A DNA stretch of 64,000 nt. Source: Mariprofundus erugo. GTDB lineage: Bacteria > Pseudomonadota > Zetaproteobacteria > Mariprofundales > Mariprofundaceae. The notes under the pieces are model-generated. The model had not been told where the DNA came from. It saw only the letters and a list, made by a program, of their open reading frames with translations, and made no database searches. Positions 28,135 to 36,697 of the stretch are shown piece after piece; the stretch's first letter is position 1, and each line of letters opens with the position of its first letter. The stretch lies in contig NZ_VBRY01000004.1 of assembly GCF_005818865.1 (NCBI RefSeq), positions 186,001 through 250,000 of the forward strand, given 5' to 3'. The position numbers and the translations under genes were made by a program.

Positions 28135-29724
28135 TCACAACTCGCCCAGCTCAGCAAAGCGAACCATTAACATATTCGGCAGTTCCGAAAGCTGAGCCAA
28201 TACCTGCTCATCCGGAACTGAATCTACCTGTATCAGCGCAACCGCATTGCGCACATCTTCACGTCGGCCAAGACGGAAGTCACCGATATTGATATCGGCA
28301 CTGGCGAGAATCGAGCCAATCGCTGCGATCACGCCGGGCCTGTCCTCATTCTGCAAAAAGATCAGGTTTCCAGCCGGTGCAACTTCGATCCCACACGTGT
28401 CAAAACTGACAAGACGAGGACGTTTCTCATCAAACAGAGTGCCGGAAACACAACGGCTTCCCTCATCCCCCTCCACCTGCAAACGAATCAGCGTGGAAAA
28501 ATTATCGGAATGCTCACATGCCGTCTCAACCAGCTCAATCCCCCGCTCCCGGGCCAGCATGCCGGCATTGACTTCATTCACCTCTTCCATGCTCCGGGAG
28601 AGCAACCCCTGCAGCACGGCATTCACCAGCGGCTTGCGATTCACCGTAGCGGCATGCCCCTCGAACTGCAGGCTCAGACGTGAATACCCGGGCCGCATGG
28701 TCTGGCCAATAAAGCTGCCCATCCGGCTGGCAAGCAGCAGATATGGCGCCAGCTGACGCTTCTCCTTCTCCGTCAGCGATGGCACATTCACCGCATTGCT
28801 CACCGCGCCGGCAAGCAAATACTGACTCATCTGCTCGGCAATCTGCACCGCCACATTTTCCTGTGCCTCATCGGTCGATGCACCAATGTGTGGAGTAAAA
28901 CTGACATTCTCCAGCTCAAACAGAGGATGTTCGCGCACCGGCTCATGCTCAAATACATCCAGAGCCGCTGCCCGCAAATGGCCGGATTTGCAGGCCTCAT
29001 ACAGCGCATCCTCGTTGACAATACCACCGCGGGCGCAATTGACAACAATGGATCCTTTTTTCATTGAGGCAAGAATCTGCGCATCCACCAGATTACGTGT
29101 TGCCGGCAGCAGTGGCACATGAATCGTCAGCACGTCGACCATCGCTGCAAGTTCGGCCACCGTCGCCACCTTGGTCACCCCCATGGCAGCAGCCCGCTCA
29201 TCGGAGATAAAGGGGTCATATACATACACCCCCATATGCAACCCCTTTAAACGATCGCAAACGATGGCACCAATATTACCGGCACCGATCACACCGGCCT
29301 TTTTGCCGGTCAGTTCCATGCCCATGAAACGTGATTTCTCCCAGCGTCCGGCGCGTGTGGAGGCCGTTGCCTGCGGAATCTGGCGCGCAGCAGCAATGAT
29401 ATGGGCCACAGCCAGCTCGGCAGTGGTGATGGTATTTCCGAACGGCGTATTCATGACCACAATGCCACGGCGCGAACAGGTTTCGACATCGATATTATCA
29501 ACCCCGATACCAGCCCGGCCAATCACCTTCACCCGTTTGGCTGCATCAAGCAGGGCTCCCTTCAGCGTCGTGGATGAGCGGACAGCGATCCCGTCATAGT
29601 CGCCGGCAATGGCAAGCTTTTCCTCATCGGAAAGACCGGGCCGATAATCGACCTCCACGCCGCGTGCCCTGAAAATCTCAATGGCACGTTCACTCATTTT
29701 ATCGGCTATCCAGACTTTGGCCAT
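28135..29724 (-). CDS. serA: D-3-phosphoglycerate dehydrogenase
   Basis: A 529-residue NAD-dependent enzyme oxidising 3-phosphoglycerate to 3-phosphohydroxypyruvate, the first step of serine synthesis. The nucleotide fold shows KKAGVIGAGNIGAIV, the catalytic His is in FTPHIGASTDEAQ, and VNCARGGIVNEDAL is present. The length matches the long type, with an intervening domain (about residues 320-450) and a C-terminal ACT domain (about 455-529, starting NLIFLQNEDRPGVIAAIG) that usually binds serine. It lies downstream of the class V aminotransferase, from which it is separated by a palindromic element. Confidence 0.97.
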   Translation of the reverse strand: MAKVWIADKMSERAIEIFRARGVEVDYRPGLSDEEKLAIAGDYDGIAVRSSTTLKGALLDAAKRVKVIGRAGIGVDNIDVETCSRRGIVVMNTPFGNTITTAELAVAHIIAAARQIPQATASTRAGRWEKSRFMGMELTGKKAGVIGAGNIGAIVCDRLKGLHMGVYVYDPFISDERAAAMGVTKVATVAELAAMVDVLTIHVPLLPATRNLVDAQILASMKKGSIVVNCARGGIVNEDALYEACKSGHLRAAALDVFEHEPVREHPLFELENVSFTPHIGASTDEAQENVAVQIAEQMSQYLLAGAVSNAVNVPSLTEKEKRQLAPYLLLASRMGSFIGQTMRPGYSRLSLQFEGHAATVNRKPLVNAVLQGLLSRSMEEVNEVNAGMLARERGIELVETACEHSDNFSTLIRLQVEGDEGSRCVSGTLFDEKRPRLVSFDTCGIEVAPAGNLIFLQNEDRPGVIAAIGSILASADINIGDFRLGRREDVRNAVALIQVDSVPDEQVLAQLSELPNMLMVRFAELGEL

Positions 29725-29782
29725 GACACATCTCCTCTCACATCAAAATTGCTAAGACTACCGCAACGACCGACGCCCCCGC

Positions 29783-29937
29783 TAAGGAAGCGCTGATTCA
29801 TTCGGCGCTTCCGAGCGAGCCATGGACGGCTCGCCAAATCAGACGCGTAAGTGCCTGATTTGTAAGTAAAGACAAAACCACGCTTTTGTCTTTACGAACT
29901 GATTTTTGCCAGGATGGCAATAAATCAGCATCTCCAT
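29783..29937 (+). repeat. Palindromic element, reference full-length copy
   Basis: About 157 bp made of five consecutive hairpins. H1 GGAAGCGC/GCGCTTCC (29786-29812); H2 GCGAGCC/GGCTCGC (29815-29834); H3 AAATCAG/CTGATTT (29836-29861); H4 TAAAGACAAAA/TTTTGTCTTTA (29867-29894); H5 CTGATTTTTGCC/GGCAATAAATCAG (29899-29927). The ends TAAGGAAGCGCTGAT and ATCAGCATCTCCATA are imperfect inverted repeats. It lies between serA and the aminotransferase stop codon. Confidence 0.95.
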
Positions 29938-29948
29938 AACGGACTGCG

Positions 29949-31106
29949 TCAGGCCTCAGGGAAACGCCCGACCAGAATGGCCTGCGCTGCCGCCACACCT
30001 TTGCCCATATCGACCGGATATCTGAAACGATTCAAGGCAATTTCCAGCGCACTGATAGCCGTCACGACATCGAACACATCATGATAACCCAGATGCGCAA
30101 TACGAACGATCCGGCCACTCAACTGCCCCTGCCCTCCGGCAAACGTGACACCCATTTTGTCGCGCAGAAACCTGACGAAATCACCGCCATGAATCGACTC
30201 GGGAATATATGCCGCCGTCGCCGATGTAGCCGGCGCCCGCGATACCTGCGCCAAACCCAGGGCCGCAATCCCCGCACGCGTGGCTTCTGCCATCAATGCA
30301 TGACGGGCATATATCTGCTCCAGCCCCTCCTCCAGCATCATCTTCAGCACTTCATTCAGCCCGACAATCAATGAGGTGGCAGGCGTCCATGCTGTTGTGT
30401 CCTTGCCCTTCACCTGATTCCGGCGTTCAGTTTCAAGATCGAAATAAAAGCGACTGCAACGGGCCGAGGCCGCAATGTTCCGGTATTTTTCCGAACAGGC
30501 GATCATGGCCAGCCCCGGTGGCAACATGAATGCCTTCTGCGAAGCCGATATGACAACATCCAGCCCCCATGCATCCATGGGCATATCCATCACCCCGAGC
30601 GCGGTGATGGCATCCACCACCGTCACACAACCATCCATGCCGGCGGTCAGTGCTGCAATTTCGCGAATCGGGTGATCAGTGGTGGTCGATGTCTCGGATG
30701 CCTGAACAAACACCCCTTTGGCCTGCGGGTGGGCTGCAAGTGCTGCTTTGATATCAACAACAGTGACCGCATCGCCCCATTCGGCCTTCACCTCAACCGC
30801 GTGAACGCCATATTTTCCGGCAATTTCGCCCCAGCGCTCGCCGAACTTGCCGCCATTCACATAAATAATCGTATCACCGGGTGAGCAGAGATTGGCAAGC
30901 GATGCTTCCATCGCCCCCGTACCCGAAGAGGAGAGCAGCAATACGTCATGAGCCGTCTGAAATACCTGCACCAGCATCGCCCGTGTTTCGGCAAAAACAG
31001 CAGAAAACTGCGGCGTCCGGTGATGAATCATCGGATGAGCCATGCGCAGCATCACACGTTCAGGAACAGCCGTCGGACCGGGAGAGAGCAAATACTGTTT
31101 AATCAA
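29949..31106 (-). CDS. Class V aminotransferase (serine-glyoxylate/alanine-glyoxylate type)
   Basis: A 385-residue PLP enzyme of the alanine/serine-glyoxylate aminotransferase group. LLSPGPTAVPERV is at the N-terminus, the phosphate-binding SSSGTGAMEASLAN follows, TVVDAITALG holds the PLP Asp and SASQKAFMLPPGL the Schiff-base Lys. The C-terminal FVRFLRDKMGVTFAGGQGQL and RIAHLG are family-like. No serC is visible near serA, so this enzyme may supply the phosphoserine aminotransferase step, as reported for some class V members; that is inference. The start is a TTG at 31106 with GGAG eight bases upstream. Confidence 0.88.
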   Translation of the reverse strand: MIKQYLLSPGPTAVPERVMLRMAHPMIHHRTPQFSAVFAETRAMLVQVFQTAHDVLLLSSSGTGAMEASLANLCSPGDTIIYVNGGKFGERWGEIAGKYGVHAVEVKAEWGDAVTVVDIKAALAAHPQAKGVFVQASETSTTTDHPIREIAALTAGMDGCVTVVDAITALGVMDMPMDAWGLDVVISASQKAFMLPPGLAMIACSEKYRNIAASARCSRFYFDLETERRNQVKGKDTTAWTPATSLIVGLNEVLKMMLEEGLEQIYARHALMAEATRAGIAALGLAQVSRAPATSATAAYIPESIHGGDFVRFLRDKMGVTFAGGQGQLSGRIVRIAHLGYHDVFDVVTAISALEIALNRFRYPVDMGKGVAAAQAILVGRFPEA

Positions 31107-31311
31107 CCAAGGAGCTCCGGTGTCAGGATTAGCACACCTGAGTCGGAGTGCGTGGGTACTCTATAGCCGCCCCCTGATGGGTCAATGTTCAATCATGGCC
31201 AGCTCATTTTCATGGCAAATCGATGTGCGGAACGCCCTTTGAACCTCTCACCCGTCGCCGGATAGTGATTTATTTCATGCACTTCGCTGAGCGGATGGAT
31301 ATAGTTCAGCC

Positions 31312-32508
31312 ATGGCGAATTTTCAATTTCAATTCATTGATACACCGGAGCAACTGGAAAAGGCAGCTGCAGCAATGGCAGCCTGCCCGGTACTCTGCGT
31401 GGATACCGAGTTTCATCGCGAATCCACCTATTATCCGGAGTTTGCACTGTTGCAGATTTACGGCAACCAGCAATGCTGGGTGATCGACCCGATTGCACTG
31501 ACCAATCTCGACCCGATTTGGGATATTATGCGCAACCCGGCCATCCTCAAGGTCTTTCATGCCGCCCGTCAGGATGTCGAGATCATCTTCAAGGAAGCCG
31601 GCGCCCTGCCTCTTCCCATGTTTGATACCCAGGTTGCCGCAGCCCTGCTCGGATATGGCCAGCAGGTTGGCTTTGGCAATCTTGTTCAGCGCATCACCAA
31701 AAAAGCTCTGGCCAAGGGAGAGTCCTTTACCGACTGGAAGGCCCGCCCGCTCACCAAAAAACAGCTCGAATATGCCGCAGATGATGTGATATGGCTGATG
31801 CCGGTTTACCAGCACCTGAAAGAACGGCTTGAGGCCACCAGGCGAGCTGAATGGCTTGAAGAAGAACAGCAAACACTCTGCTCCCCTGCCACCTATCAAC
31901 CGGATGACAACGATGCATTCTGGCGGGTTAAGGGCGTCAACAAACTGAAAGGCCGCCATCTTGCCGCCCTGCAGGCCATGTCGGCATGGCGTGAACGCAA
32001 CGCCCGGCAGCGTGATATTCCGCGTCGCCGTATGATTGCGGATGAACCGTTGCTTGAGCTTGCTCGCCGGGACACCCTGAACATCGACACCATGCAGCGC
32101 ATTCGCGGGCTCAATGCCGGCTTCATCAAGCGCTTCGGCGATGAGCTGGTTATCTGCTGGCAACAGGGTATGAACACCGAGGAGTCGTCCTGGCCGGTCG
32201 TTGAAGCCCGTAAAGGCAACACATCCGGAACCGACCTTCGTTTGGAGATGCTCGATACGCTCGTGCGCCTTAAAGCCGAAGAGGGCGAAATTTCAACCAC
32301 CATTCTGGCCAGCAAATCCGATCTTTCCGAGCTTGCCTCCTGGGGCTATCGCTGCAAGGGGGAACCGCCGGAGGTCAGCTGTCTGCACGGATGGCGCTAT
32401 GAGCTGGTCGGCCATGATCTTCTCCGGCTGCTGCGCGGTGAAATCTGTCTGCATCTGAATCCGAAAACAGGGATGCCAACCATCTCTCCGTGTGTGCCAC
32501 CACTTTGA
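31312..32508 (+). CDS. rnd: Ribonuclease D
   Basis: A 398-residue 3'-5' exoribonuclease of the DEDDy group involved in tRNA 3' processing. Exo I is VDTEFHRESTYYPE, Exo II is KVFHAARQDVEII with FDTQVAAALLGYG, and Exo III is QLEYAADDVIWL (Tyr and Asp). A HRDC domain spans about residues 210-290 (LQAMSAWRERNARQRDIPRR). The C-terminal about 100 residues match the second helical domain. It is slightly longer than E. coli RNase D (375). The 3' end overlaps the next gene by 19 bases. Confidence 0.95.
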   Translation: MANFQFQFIDTPEQLEKAAAAMAACPVLCVDTEFHRESTYYPEFALLQIYGNQQCWVIDPIALTNLDPIWDIMRNPAILKVFHAARQDVEIIFKEAGALPLPMFDTQVAAALLGYGQQVGFGNLVQRITKKALAKGESFTDWKARPLTKKQLEYAADDVIWLMPVYQHLKERLEATRRAEWLEEEQQTLCSPATYQPDDNDAFWRVKGVNKLKGRHLAALQAMSAWRERNARQRDIPRRRMIADEPLLELARRDTLNIDTMQRIRGLNAGFIKRFGDELVICWQQGMNTEESSWPVVEARKGNTSGTDLRLEMLDTLVRLKAEEGEISTTILASKSDLSELASWGYRCKGEPPEVSCLHGWRYELVGHDLLRLLRGEICLHLNPKTGMPTISPCVPPL

Positions 32509-33134
32509 AACGCTGTTACTCGATCGACGCATTGTCGGCTGCCGGTGACAAGGCATGGCGACTGCAGGATGACGGCCAGTGGCGTCCCTGCACCTATGCC
32601 GAGCCGCTGCAGCCGCATGATGCCCGCATCACGGACAACAAAGAGGCCGAATACTGGCCGGGGCGCCGCCTGAAAAAAGACAATCAGGGCGCATTGATCC
32701 CTCAGCAGAAAGCCGGCGTGTTTGACTTCCTGATGCGCGGCATCTTTGCCCATGTGGTCACCCATCACCTTGAAGAGGTCACGCTACCGGAGCGCAAGCA
32801 GATGGAGTGCTGCATCGCCGACTCCCCTGCCGGCACACCGTGGCTGCTCTACCTGGATGCCGATGGCGGCTTTCACACCATGAATACCGCCACCCACTCG
32901 ATTATCGGCAACCTAAATATTGCCGTACGCGGTGAAATCTCTTCAAGCCCCGACTTCACCGGCCCGCTGGCTGTCACCGATGAGGGACTGATGGACCGAA
33001 CCTACCGCCAGTTTCTCGGCGGCTGGCTGGAACATTTGAACACGTCGCGCATGAATGTTTTCGTCCCGGATGTTGAAAAACTGAAGGAAGAGGCCGACTA
33101 CATCGAGGCCATCCGCAACTGGCGCCACGAATAA
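32490..33134 (+). CDS. Protein of unknown function coupled to rnd
   Basis: A 214-residue protein I do not recognise. It begins at a GTG inside the end of rnd, so it is probably translationally coupled. The N-terminal half is rich in charged and aromatic residues (GDKAWRLQDDGQWRPC, AEYWPGRRLKKDNQG). The middle has paired His residues (FAHVVTHHLEEV), then LLYLDADGGFHTMNT, and the C-terminus RTYRQFLGGWLEHLNTSRMNVF is helical. No signal peptide or membrane segment. The position suggests a role connected with RNA turnover or simply shared expression. Confidence 0.75.
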   Translation: MCATTLKRCYSIDALSAAGDKAWRLQDDGQWRPCTYAEPLQPHDARITDNKEAEYWPGRRLKKDNQGALIPQQKAGVFDFLMRGIFAHVVTHHLEEVTLPERKQMECCIADSPAGTPWLLYLDADGGFHTMNTATHSIIGNLNIAVRGEISSSPDFTGPLAVTDEGLMDRTYRQFLGGWLEHLNTSRMNVFVPDVEKLKEEADYIEAIRNWRHE

Positions 33135-33210
33135 CACCGACAAAACCTGCTGTTCACACCGGCGCTTTATCGTAACTTGCCCCTACCTCGTCATTTAGTA
33201 ACCTCTGCTG

Positions 33211-34023
33211 ATGAATATCATCACTGCAAATTTAAATGGCATCCGGTCTGCAACCAAAAAAGGATTCTGGGAGTGGTTTGAGCGCCAGGATGCCGACATT
33301 CTGTGCCTGCAGGAGTTAAAAGCTCACGCCCACCAGCTCCCGCCTGAATCATTGCATAGCGACTATCACCGTCATTATCACTTTGCTGAAAAACCGGGCT
33401 ACTCCGGCGTTGCCCTCTATTCACGCACACAACCGGATGCCGTTCACATCGGACTGGGGGCGATCGATCCGACCACCGACTGGTCCCGCTTTGATCGCGA
33501 AGGACGCTTTGTCATGGCTGATTTCGGCAAATTATCCGTCATCTCCGTCTATTTTCCATCCGGTTCCGGGAGCCCTGAACGGCAGGCGGGAAAAATGGTC
33601 TTTCTGGAGCAATTCCTGCCTCTGATCCGACGTCTGCAGGATGAGGGGCGTGAACTGATCATCTGCGGCGACATCAATATCGCCCATGCCCCGATCGATC
33701 TGAAAAACTGGCGGGGCAACAGAAAAAACTCAGGCTTTCTGCCCGAAGAGCGGGCATGGTTTGATCAATGGCTGCAGGCTGGCTTCATCGACCTTTTTCG
33801 CCAGCTCTATCCTGAGCAGGAACAATACAGCTGGTGGTCCAACCGTGGCCAGGCTCGCAGCAACAATGTCGGCTGGCGCATCGACTATCATATCTGCACC
33901 CCGGCCGTAGCCGCCTGCGGCAAAGCCGTCTCTGTTTTCACAGACAGCTGGTTTTCCGATCATGCACCTGTGCTGGCGATGTTCGACCTGCCCTGCGCTC
34001 AATCCGCGTCAGCACCCGCATAA
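33211..34023 (+). CDS. xthA: Exodeoxyribonuclease III
   Basis: A 270-residue AP endonuclease / 3'-5' exonuclease for base-excision repair. Active-site motifs of the exonuclease-endonuclease-phosphatase fold are all present: ANLNGIRSA (Asn), CLQELKA (metal-binding Glu), GYSGVALYSR, ICGDINIAH (catalytic Asp and Asn), WRIDYHI and the C-terminal SDHAPVLAM (Asp-His). Normal length. It is 76 bases downstream of the unknown gene and may be part of the same transcript; the next gene has its own promoter. Confidence 0.96.
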   Translation: MNIITANLNGIRSATKKGFWEWFERQDADILCLQELKAHAHQLPPESLHSDYHRHYHFAEKPGYSGVALYSRTQPDAVHIGLGAIDPTTDWSRFDREGRFVMADFGKLSVISVYFPSGSGSPERQAGKMVFLEQFLPLIRRLQDEGRELIICGDINIAHAPIDLKNWRGNRKNSGFLPEERAWFDQWLQAGFIDLFRQLYPEQEQYSWWSNRGQARSNNVGWRIDYHICTPAVAACGKAVSVFTDSWFSDHAPVLAMFDLPCAQSASAPA

Positions 34024-34029
34024 TCGCCA

Positions 34030-34058
34030 TTGCACTCATGAGCTTATATTAGTATATT
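34030..34058 (+). promoter_or_regulatory. Sigma70-type promoter for the CoA-disulfide-reductase-like gene
   Basis: TTGCAC at 34030-34035 and TATATT at 34053-34058 with a 17-base spacer, 45 bases before the ATG. It overlaps the AT-rich stretch just after xthA. Confidence 0.65.
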
Positions 34059-34102
34059 ATGCTATATCTCCGACAGACAAATCACGCAAGGAAGTGAACC
34101 GA

Positions 34103-36613
34103 ATGAAAATCATAATCGTAGGTGGTGTTGCCGGAGGGGCAACTGCTGCCGCACGCATCAGACGCAATGATGAGACAGCCGAAATTCTGATGATTGAGCG
34201 AGGCCAGTACATCAGCTTTGCCAACTGTGGCCTTCCCTATCATATCTCCGGCATCATTGAGGAACGTGAACAGCTTCTGGTCAGCTCCGAGCCGGCCTTC
34301 AAAGCCCGTTACCGTGTCGATGTACGCAGCCAGACCGAAGCGATCGCGATCGATCGCAAGGCAAAAACCGTTCGCCTGCGTAACCTGGCCAATAACGAAG
34401 AATACGATGAGAGCTACGACAAGCTGCTGCTCTCGCCCGGTGCTGAACCGATTCGGCCGAAGTTGGCCGGCATTGATTCACCACGCATCTTCGGCCTGCG
34501 TAATATTCCCGATCTTGACCGCATCATGGCCCATCTCAAAGAACACCAGCCGCGCCGTGCCGTCGTCATCGGCGGCGGATTTATCGGTATCGAGGTGGCC
34601 GAAAATCTGCATGAACGCGGCATTTTCACCACCCTGGTGGAAGCTGCCGATCAGATTCTGACACCGCTCGATTATGAGATGGCTGCCATTGTCCATGCCC
34701 ATATGCGTGACAAGAATGTTGAGCTCTATCTTGAGGACAAGGTCGAACAATTTGAGGACCGGGACGACCACACCATCGTTTACCTTGGCAGCGGCCGCAG
34801 ACTACAGGCTGATCTGGTGGTACTGGCCATCGGCGTACGCCCGGAAACAACACTGGCACGGGCATGTGGACTCGAGCTGGGAGCAACCGGTGGCATCCGG
34901 GTCAACAATCACCTGCAAACGTCCGACCCGGATATCTATGCCGTCGGTGACGCCATTGAAATTACCCAGAGCATCAGCGGCAAGCAGATGCTGATCCCGC
35001 TGGCTGGTCCGGCCAATCGTCAGGGGCGCATGGCTGCGGATAACATCATCTTCGGCAACATGAAAAGTTACCGTGGCACTCAGGGCACGGCGATTCTCAA
35101 GGCCTTTGATCTGGCTGCGGCCTCCACCGGCCTGAATGAAAAGCAACTGAATGCGGCAGGCATTCCATACTTAAGCTGCATCACCCACAGCGGCTCGCAT
35201 GCCAGCTACTATCCCGGCGCCAAACAGATCAGCATGAAACTACTGTTCACCGACAAGGGGCAAATTCTCGGAGCTCAGGCCGTCGGTGCCGATGGTGCCG
35301 ATAAGCGTATCGATGTCATTGCCACAGCCATTCATGGCAACATGACCGTCGAGGACCTGGCCGATTTCGAGCTGGCCTATGCACCTCCGTTCGGCTCGGC
35401 CAAGGATCCGGTGAATATTGCCGGTTATGTGGCTGGCAATATCCTCAATCAGTCGCATGAGATGATCGACTGGCGGACATTGCGCAATCTGCTCGATAGC
35501 AAAGATCCTGACCTTCAACTGATCGATGTGCGTACAGCCGATGAATTCAGCTTTGGTACCATCGCCACAGCCCGCAATATCAATGTCAATCAGCTGCGCG
35601 AACACCTTGATGAGCTTGATCGGGATAAACCGGTCATTCTTTTTTGCCAGATCGGACTGCGTGGCTATCTGGCCTATCGCATTCTCAAACAACACGGGTT
35701 TACCGATGTCAGAAACCTTTCCGGTGGCTACAAAACCTATGCATGGGCCGTTGATAAACAGGCCAACCCGGATATTTTCGACTACGAGGATATCAAGCGT
35801 CGCAGCCCCGAGGAGATTGAAGCGGAGCGCAATGGCAGCTGTGCTGTCAGCGCGGCCCTGATTGCCCCCGGCTCAACCGGTGAGGTCCACAGCCTGAATG
35901 CCGTCGGCCTGCAGTGCCCCGGCCCGATCATGAAAACCTATAAGGCGATGGAGGCGATGGAAGCAGGTGAACTGCTCGAGGTCACAGCCTCTGATCCCGC
36001 CTTCGGTCGCGATATCCGCGCCTGGGCCAGAAAAACCGGCAATGATGTGCTCTCTGTGCGGGTCGACAAAGGGCTGGTAATTGTACTGCTGCGCAAGAAT
36101 GCAGCTGCTCCGGTTGCGGCAGCCACTCCATCATCAGAGAAAGACAAGCTTACGCTGGTGGTCTTTTCCGATGATCTCGACAAGGTCATGGCGAGTATGA
36201 TTATCGCCAATGGCGCGCTGGCCATGGGCAAGCCGGTCAGTCTCTTTTTCACCTTCTGGGGGCTGGATGTCATTCGCCGTGTCGATGCACCGCATCTGAA
36301 CAAACCGATGATGGATCGTATGTTCAGCACCATGCTGCCAACCGATGCTGATCATCTGAACACCATTTCGAAAATGGACATGCATGGTCTGGGCGCAAAA
36401 ATGATCCGTAAGGTCATGTCCGACAAGGGCGTGGAATCCCCCGGCAATCTGCTGCACAGTCTCGTCGAGGGCGGCGCTCAACTGATCGCCTGCCAGATGT
36501 CGATGGATGTGATGGGCATTCAGAAAGAGGAGCTGATTGACGGCGTCGAAATCGGCGGTGTCGCGGCATTTCTTGGCGAGGCAGGTGAATCAGGCACAAC
36601 GCTGTTTATCTGA
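34103..36613 (+). CDS. Four-domain CoA-disulfide reductase-like protein (FAD oxidoreductase-rhodanese-TusA-DsrE)
   Basis: An 836-residue fusion for thiol or sulfane-sulfur chemistry. Residues 1-445 form an FAD/NAD(P) disulfide reductase of the CoA-disulfide reductase/Npsr type: IIIVGGVAGGATAAAR, single redox Cys42 in SFANCGLPYHISG, AVVIGGGFIGIEVAEN and YAVGDAIEI. A rhodanese domain (about 455-560) has Cys515 in ILFCQIGLRGY. A TusA domain (about 590-670) has the CPGP motif at Cys605. A DsrE-like domain (about 680-836) has Cys797 in LIACQMSMDVMG. Together the cysteines could relay persulfide sulfur from polysulfide or CoA persulfide. AAGGAAG precedes the ATG at 34103. The architecture is known in sulfur-metabolising bacteria; the substrate is inferred. 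Confidence 0.92.
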   Translation: MKIIIVGGVAGGATAAARIRRNDETAEILMIERGQYISFANCGLPYHISGIIEEREQLLVSSEPAFKARYRVDVRSQTEAIAIDRKAKTVRLRNLANNEEYDESYDKLLLSPGAEPIRPKLAGIDSPRIFGLRNIPDLDRIMAHLKEHQPRRAVVIGGGFIGIEVAENLHERGIFTTLVEAADQILTPLDYEMAAIVHAHMRDKNVELYLEDKVEQFEDRDDHTIVYLGSGRRLQADLVVLAIGVRPETTLARACGLELGATGGIRVNNHLQTSDPDIYAVGDAIEITQSISGKQMLIPLAGPANRQGRMAADNIIFGNMKSYRGTQGTAILKAFDLAAASTGLNEKQLNAAGIPYLSCITHSGSHASYYPGAKQISMKLLFTDKGQILGAQAVGADGADKRIDVIATAIHGNMTVEDLADFELAYAPPFGSAKDPVNIAGYVAGNILNQSHEMIDWRTLRNLLDSKDPDLQLIDVRTADEFSFGTIATARNINVNQLREHLDELDRDKPVILFCQIGLRGYLAYRILKQHGFTDVRNLSGGYKTYAWAVDKQANPDIFDYEDIKRRSPEEIEAERNGSCAVSAALIAPGSTGEVHSLNAVGLQCPGPIMKTYKAMEAMEAGELLEVTASDPAFGRDIRAWARKTGNDVLSVRVDKGLVIVLLRKNAAAPVAAATPSSEKDKLTLVVFSDDLDKVMASMIIANGALAMGKPVSLFFTFWGLDVIRRVDAPHLNKPMMDRMFSTMLPTDADHLNTISKMDMHGLGAKMIRKVMSDKGVESPGNLLHSLVEGGAQLIACQMSMDVMGIQKEELIDGVEIGGVAAFLGEAGESGTTLFI

Positions 36614-36636
36614 CCGGTAAAGCCATCGTATGCATC

Positions 36637-36669
36637 ATGTGCGGCCGGTGCGCATTACTGGCCGCACAT
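36637..36669. terminator. Hairpin between convergent genes
   Basis: ATGTGCGGCC (36637-36646) pairs perfectly with GGCCGCACAT (36660-36669) across a 13-base loop. It lies between the fusion gene and the convergent SGNH hydrolase gene. No T-run, so it is a terminator-like hairpin for both strands. Confidence 0.6.
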
Positions 36670-36697
36670 TCCGTTGAGCGGATGCCAAAAGCGCAAC

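Noticed and set aside
29798-29998. Similar short open frames within repeat copies (for example 29798-29998 and 62167-62355, both ending in HGSLGSA-type sequence)
   Set aside because: Their similarity follows from the repeat sequence. Other full-length copies, such as 61771, do not keep the frame, so a conserved small protein is unlikely.
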